Source: an uncultured Eubacteriales bacterium (GTDB lineage: Bacteria; Bacillota; Clostridia; Oscillospirales; Oscillospiraceae). From it: 8,319 nt of DNA. The position numbers were made by a program, and so were the translations under genes. Positions within the stretch are counted from its first letter, which is position 1. Every line of letters starts with the position of its first letter. Positions 6,309 through 8,319 of this stretch are shown here, piece by piece. The stretch covers positions 1-8,319 of the forward strand of contig CAJLWS010000057.1 of NCBI GenBank assembly GCA_905210385.1. The letters are read 5' to 3'. The notes below the pieces were generated by a model. The model saw only the letters and a program-made list of their open reading frames with translations. It was not told where the DNA came from and did not search any database.

Positions 6309-7040
6309 TCAAATCATGCATTTGGCCGCGGCAAAGCTGATGCGTCCGCCTATCAGGCACACCACCTGCACTGCCCGCAGACCCAGCAGTTGCGCATCCC
6401 GGCGGGCCTGGCCGGAAAATACGACAGGCCCGCAGCCTTGCTTCAGACGCACCTCCAGCTGAGAGAACCGTGGGGCCCGGATTGCGGCCATGCTTGCCGG
6501 CTCCAGCCGGCGTATCAGCGGAGCGGTGCATTTGATGGCGGACTCTTTGGCCGCGAACAATGCCGCCGCAGCACAGGGCCTGGCAGAGGGGGAGTATTCC
6601 TCCAGCAAAGCGCGCTCCCTTGGGGTAAACAGATGGGCATAAAGAGAGGGAGCGTGGCCGTCCAAGGGGAAATCCTCCACCGACGCCAGATCCAGACCAA
6701 TTCCCGCCAGGTCTGCCCCGTGGGCGGGCACTGCAGCCAGTGCGCCGGCCCAGCCCCCCTCGTCTGTCAGGCTAATCAGAGTCTTGGGCAAGGTAGGGGG
6801 CAGGACCGCAACAGGGGCGCGGCGCCCATCGTGGCGGATGGTGTCCATCTGATCCGCTGGAAGAGCGGGAAACAGCTGATCCAGGGCGGCCAGGGCCGCC
6901 TGGCGGGTGGAACTGCGCGGCTGGACGGCCAGGGCAAACCGGGCCGCCTCATCCTGAGGCAGCAGCCGGGCACAGACCCGGCGCATCTCGCCTACGGGGG
7001 GAATACCCACCGGCCCATCCGGCAGAAAAAACTCCATCAT
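6309..7040 (-). CDS. 4'-phosphopantetheinyl transferase, Sfp/EntD type
   Basis: A 243-residue protein, the size of Sfp/EntD-type phosphopantetheinyl transferases and twice that of AcpS. These enzymes move phosphopantetheine from CoA to a serine on acyl-, aryl- or peptidyl-carrier proteins. The visible motifs are TLISLTDEGGWAGALAAV (87-104, equivalent to the SLSH strand of Sfp and the TLADE strand of AcpS), GIGLDL (113-118, Mg ligand Asp117), and LFAAKESAIK (161-170, the W/FxxKEAxxK signature with Lys165, Glu166 and Lys170). The Mg ligands and CoA-contact Lys are present, so it should be active. The first 80 residues are weakly conserved. ATG 7040 comes 2 bases after the glycosyltransferase stop with only a weak AGGT site, so it probably depends on translational coupling; the adjacent ATG at 7037 is also possible. 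No carrier protein is encoded in the window, which makes its presence among glycan genes notable. An alternative is that it is a general housekeeping enzyme stranded here. Confidence 0.9.
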   Translation of the reverse strand: MMEFFLPDGPVGIPPVGEMRRVCARLLPQDEAARFALAVQPRSSTRQAALAALDQLFPALPADQMDTIRHDGRRAPVAVLPPTLPKTLISLTDEGGWAGALAAVPAHGADLAGIGLDLASVEDFPLDGHAPSLYAHLFTPRERALLEEYSPSARPCAAAALFAAKESAIKCTAPLIRRLEPASMAAIRAPRFSQLEVRLKQGCGPVVFSGQARRDAQLLGLRAVQVVCLIGGRISFAAAKCMI

Positions 7041-7042
7041 CT

Positions 7043-8149
7043 CTATACCTGTCCCGCCAGGGCGTCCAGATAGGGCAGGACTGCCTGGTCGGGGATGGTG
7101 AGGCCGCGGGTCAGCCTGGCCTTGCACGGCCTTTGGGACACCTCTTCCCAGCTGAGCTGATTGAGGTCGGCGGGAGGATCGGCGGAAAAGTTTTCAGGAC
7201 TGGCGAGCAGGGCCTGCAGATATCCACGGGTGGTATCCCCAAAGATCTGCCAGGAAAACCGACCATCCCGCTGTGCCTGGCGCAGTTCTTTCTGGATGAT
7301 CCGGGCAATCTCCAGGCGGCTGTCTCCAGCGGCGCAGAAAAAGCGGGATAGCAGATTGACAAAGCGAAAGTGGAGATAGGTGGGATACAGCCGGGCTTCC
7401 TGCTGGGGATGCCGCAGGAGAAAGGCCCGGATGAAGTCATATTCCCCGAACATCTGCTTGAGCTTTTTTAGGTCGCCGCGCTTGGTGGAAGCGGCAGCAT
7501 TGTCCACGCGGTACAGGTAAAAGGCCTCCCGGAGGAAGAGTACCCGCTGGGCCCAGGCGAACACCTGGAACCAGAAACCGTTGTCTTGAAAGGAGGCGCC
7601 GGGCGACTCGTTGTGCCAGATCTGATGCTCCAGAAGGAAATCCCTTCGGTAGAGTCCCAGCCAAGTCATCTGCACTGCGTAGAACAGGGCGGTGGTTTGG
7701 GTGGAGTCCAGCACCCGCCCATAAAAGCGGGGGTCCGGCGCAGTCTGCATATAGGCCAGATTCTGGCCGGCCCCGGCGCCGGTGACGGTGTAGTAGTCGG
7801 CCTTGACCACTTGGGACTGACTTTCCTGGGCCGCCTGATACAGGTGGGAGAGCATGGCCGGCAATACACAGTCGTCTGCCTCCACCACGGCGATGTATGT
7901 CCCACTGGCCTGGGCCAGGCCCCGGTTCATGGCCTTCCCATAGCCGGCGTTTTCCTGGTCCAGCACCTGCACCCGGGGGTCTGCGGTTTGATACTGGCTG
8001 AGAATAGCCCGGGTATGGTCGGTGGAGCCGTCATTGATGCACAGCAGCTCAAAGTCATCCAGCGTCTGGGCCAGGATGCTGTCCAGACACTGGGCGAGAT
8101 ACTGCTCACCGTTGTAGACCGGCAGCAGGACGGAAATCTTCGGATTCAT
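7043..8149 (-). CDS. Glycosyltransferase family 2 (first in operon)
   Basis: A 368-residue GT2 enzyme and the first gene after the promoter. The donor-binding half shows SVLLPVYNGEQYL (6-18), CINDGSTDHT (37-46), GYGKAMNRGL (69-78) and the metal-binding EADD (90-93), a common variant in which the first Asp is Glu. SFQDNGFWFQV (186-196) carries the likely catalytic Asp189. The long C-terminal part (220-368) is polar and helical, with no membrane helices, and is unlike the other two GT2 proteins here in length and sequence. It is predicted to add one sugar, perhaps the first, to a lipid-linked or other acceptor at the inner membrane face; donor and acceptor are unknown. ATG 8149 has a GGGGGTG ribosome site 6 bases upstream; an in-frame GTG at 8158 lies within that site and was rejected. 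Its stop is 2 bases before the phosphopantetheinyl transferase gene, so the two are likely coupled. Confidence 0.95.
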   Translation of the reverse strand: MNPKISVLLPVYNGEQYLAQCLDSILAQTLDDFELLCINDGSTDHTRAILSQYQTADPRVQVLDQENAGYGKAMNRGLAQASGTYIAVVEADDCVLPAMLSHLYQAAQESQSQVVKADYYTVTGAGAGQNLAYMQTAPDPRFYGRVLDSTQTTALFYAVQMTWLGLYRRDFLLEHQIWHNESPGASFQDNGFWFQVFAWAQRVLFLREAFYLYRVDNAAASTKRGDLKKLKQMFGEYDFIRAFLLRHPQQEARLYPTYLHFRFVNLLSRFFCAAGDSRLEIARIIQKELRQAQRDGRFSWQIFGDTTRGYLQALLASPENFSADPPADLNQLSWEEVSQRPCKARLTRGLTIPDQAVLPYLDALAGQV

Positions 8150-8155
8150 AGCAAG

Positions 8156-8162
8156 CACCCCC
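8156..8162 (-). promoter_or_regulatory. Ribosome binding site fixing the first GT2 start
   Basis: GGGGGTG lies 6 bases before ATG 8149. It resembles GGAGGTG with one mismatch, and it contains the competing GTG at 8158, which argues against that GTG being the start. Confidence 0.6.
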
Positions 8163-8190
8163 AGAGCCGAAGCCCCATTTCTTATGCCAG

Positions 8191-8199
8191 ATTATAGCA
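8191..8199 (-). promoter_or_regulatory. Extended -10 promoter element (TGCTATAAT)
   Basis: Read on the minus strand, the bases are TGC followed by a perfect TATAAT. That is an extended -10 for the housekeeping sigma factor. No good -35 lies 16-18 bases upstream (closest AGATTC or AAGATT), which fits a TGn-dependent promoter. The predicted transcript would start near 8184, giving a leader of about 35 bases before the first glycosyltransferase. Confidence 0.7.
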
Positions 8200-8210
8200 C
8201 GGAGCCGGGG

Positions 8211-8221
8211 AAAGAATCTTT
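8211..8221. promoter_or_regulatory. 11-bp inverted repeat AAAGA-A-TCTTT at the -35 position
   Basis: The arms AAAGA and TCTTT are perfect reverse complements around one base. The repeat sits exactly where the -35 of the extended -10 promoter would be, so a bound protein could block or aid polymerase. It is short enough to arise by chance. Confidence 0.25.
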
Positions 8222-8248
8222 ATAGACGGACGCTGATAAATCGGGCAA
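8219..8248 (-). promoter_or_regulatory. Possible second promoter (TTGCCC - 18 bp - TATAAA)
   Basis: On the minus strand, TTGCCC (8248-8243) and TATAAA (8224-8219) are separated by 18 bases. Each differs from consensus by one to two or three positions, so this is a weaker candidate than the extended -10 downstream. Confidence 0.3.
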
Positions 8249-8255
8249 ATATTTG
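8246..8255. promoter_or_regulatory. Perfect 10-bp palindrome CAAATATTTG, possible operator
   Basis: CAAATATTTG is a perfect palindrome in the operon's upstream region. Its centre is about 66 bases before the transcript start predicted from the extended -10, a position common for activators, and it abuts the -35 of the weaker second promoter. It is short and AT-rich, so chance is possible. No regulator gene is in the window. Confidence 0.3.
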
Positions 8256-8319
8256 TCGGCGGAGCGCAAAACCGTCCAGAGGGGCAAAAGAGGCAGTTGG
8301 GCGCGAGAAGAAACTTCTC

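Larger units (their letters stand above)
8150..8319 (-). promoter_or_regulatory. Upstream control region of the operon
   Basis: A non-coding stretch noticeably richer in A+T than the genes. It holds a TGC-TATAAT extended -10 box, a possible second -10, two short palindromes, the first gene's ribosome site and, at the window edge, a short inverted repeat. No gene is seen on either strand. Confidence 0.7.

Noticed and set aside
6309..7127. A 272-codon reading of the PPTase
   Set aside because: The first 29 residues overlap the end of the GT2 gene and are Pro/Gly/Arg-rich; ATG 7040 sits directly after the GT2 stop.
1..8319. CRISPR arrays, tRNA or rRNA genes, insertion sequences, attachment sites
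   Set aside because: I saw no regularly spaced repeats, no tRNA-like CCA-ended cloverleaf, no rRNA core sequence, no transposase motifs and no flanking direct repeats.

Overview
The window is a GC-rich bacterial segment (about 60% G+C by eye). It holds nine tightly packed genes, all on the minus strand, so transcription runs from right to left. Strong AGGAGG-type ribosome sites, a TGnTATAAT promoter and TupA-type ATP-grasp and ROK proteins suggest a GC-rich Firmicute, possibly a gut clostridial lineage such as Oscillospiraceae. That assignment is inference; there is no rRNA or other marker gene here.

Layout in transcription order. A 160-base upstream region (8159-8319) carries an extended -10 promoter and short palindromes. 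Then come a family 2 glycosyltransferase (8149-7043), an Sfp/EntD-type 4'-phosphopantetheinyl transferase (7040-6309), a ROK-family sugar kinase (6282-5302), a metallo-beta-lactamase-fold hydrolase (5305-4406), a TupA-like ATP-grasp protein (4389-3475), a sugar-transfer-associated ATP-grasp protein (3445-2405), two more family 2 glycosyltransferases (2399-1428 and 1426-377), and the first 120 codons of an SGNH/GDSL arylesterase-like hydrolase (361-1) that runs off the left edge. Gaps range from a 4-base overlap to 29 bases, and no terminator is visible between genes. The whole set therefore looks like one operon that continues beyond base 1.

How the genes may work together (inference). Three glycosyltransferases, a sugar kinase and two ATP-grasp ligase-fold proteins point to assembly of a cell-surface glycan or glycoconjugate whose sugars receive amide- or ester-linked groups. 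TupA-type proteins are known from teichuronopeptide synthesis. The unexpected member is the phosphopantetheinyl transferase, whose known role is to arm a carrier protein. Neither a carrier protein nor an NRPS/PKS lies in the window. If the partner lies outside, the locus could join a thioester-based acyl or aminoacyl route to a glycan route, with the MBL-fold and SGNH hydrolases as candidate thioesterase and esterase. No membrane protein, flippase or polymerase is seen, so the pathway is incomplete here.

Several obvious open frames start too early. Ribosome sites and homology place the true starts at 7040, 5305, 4389, 3445, 2399 and 1426.
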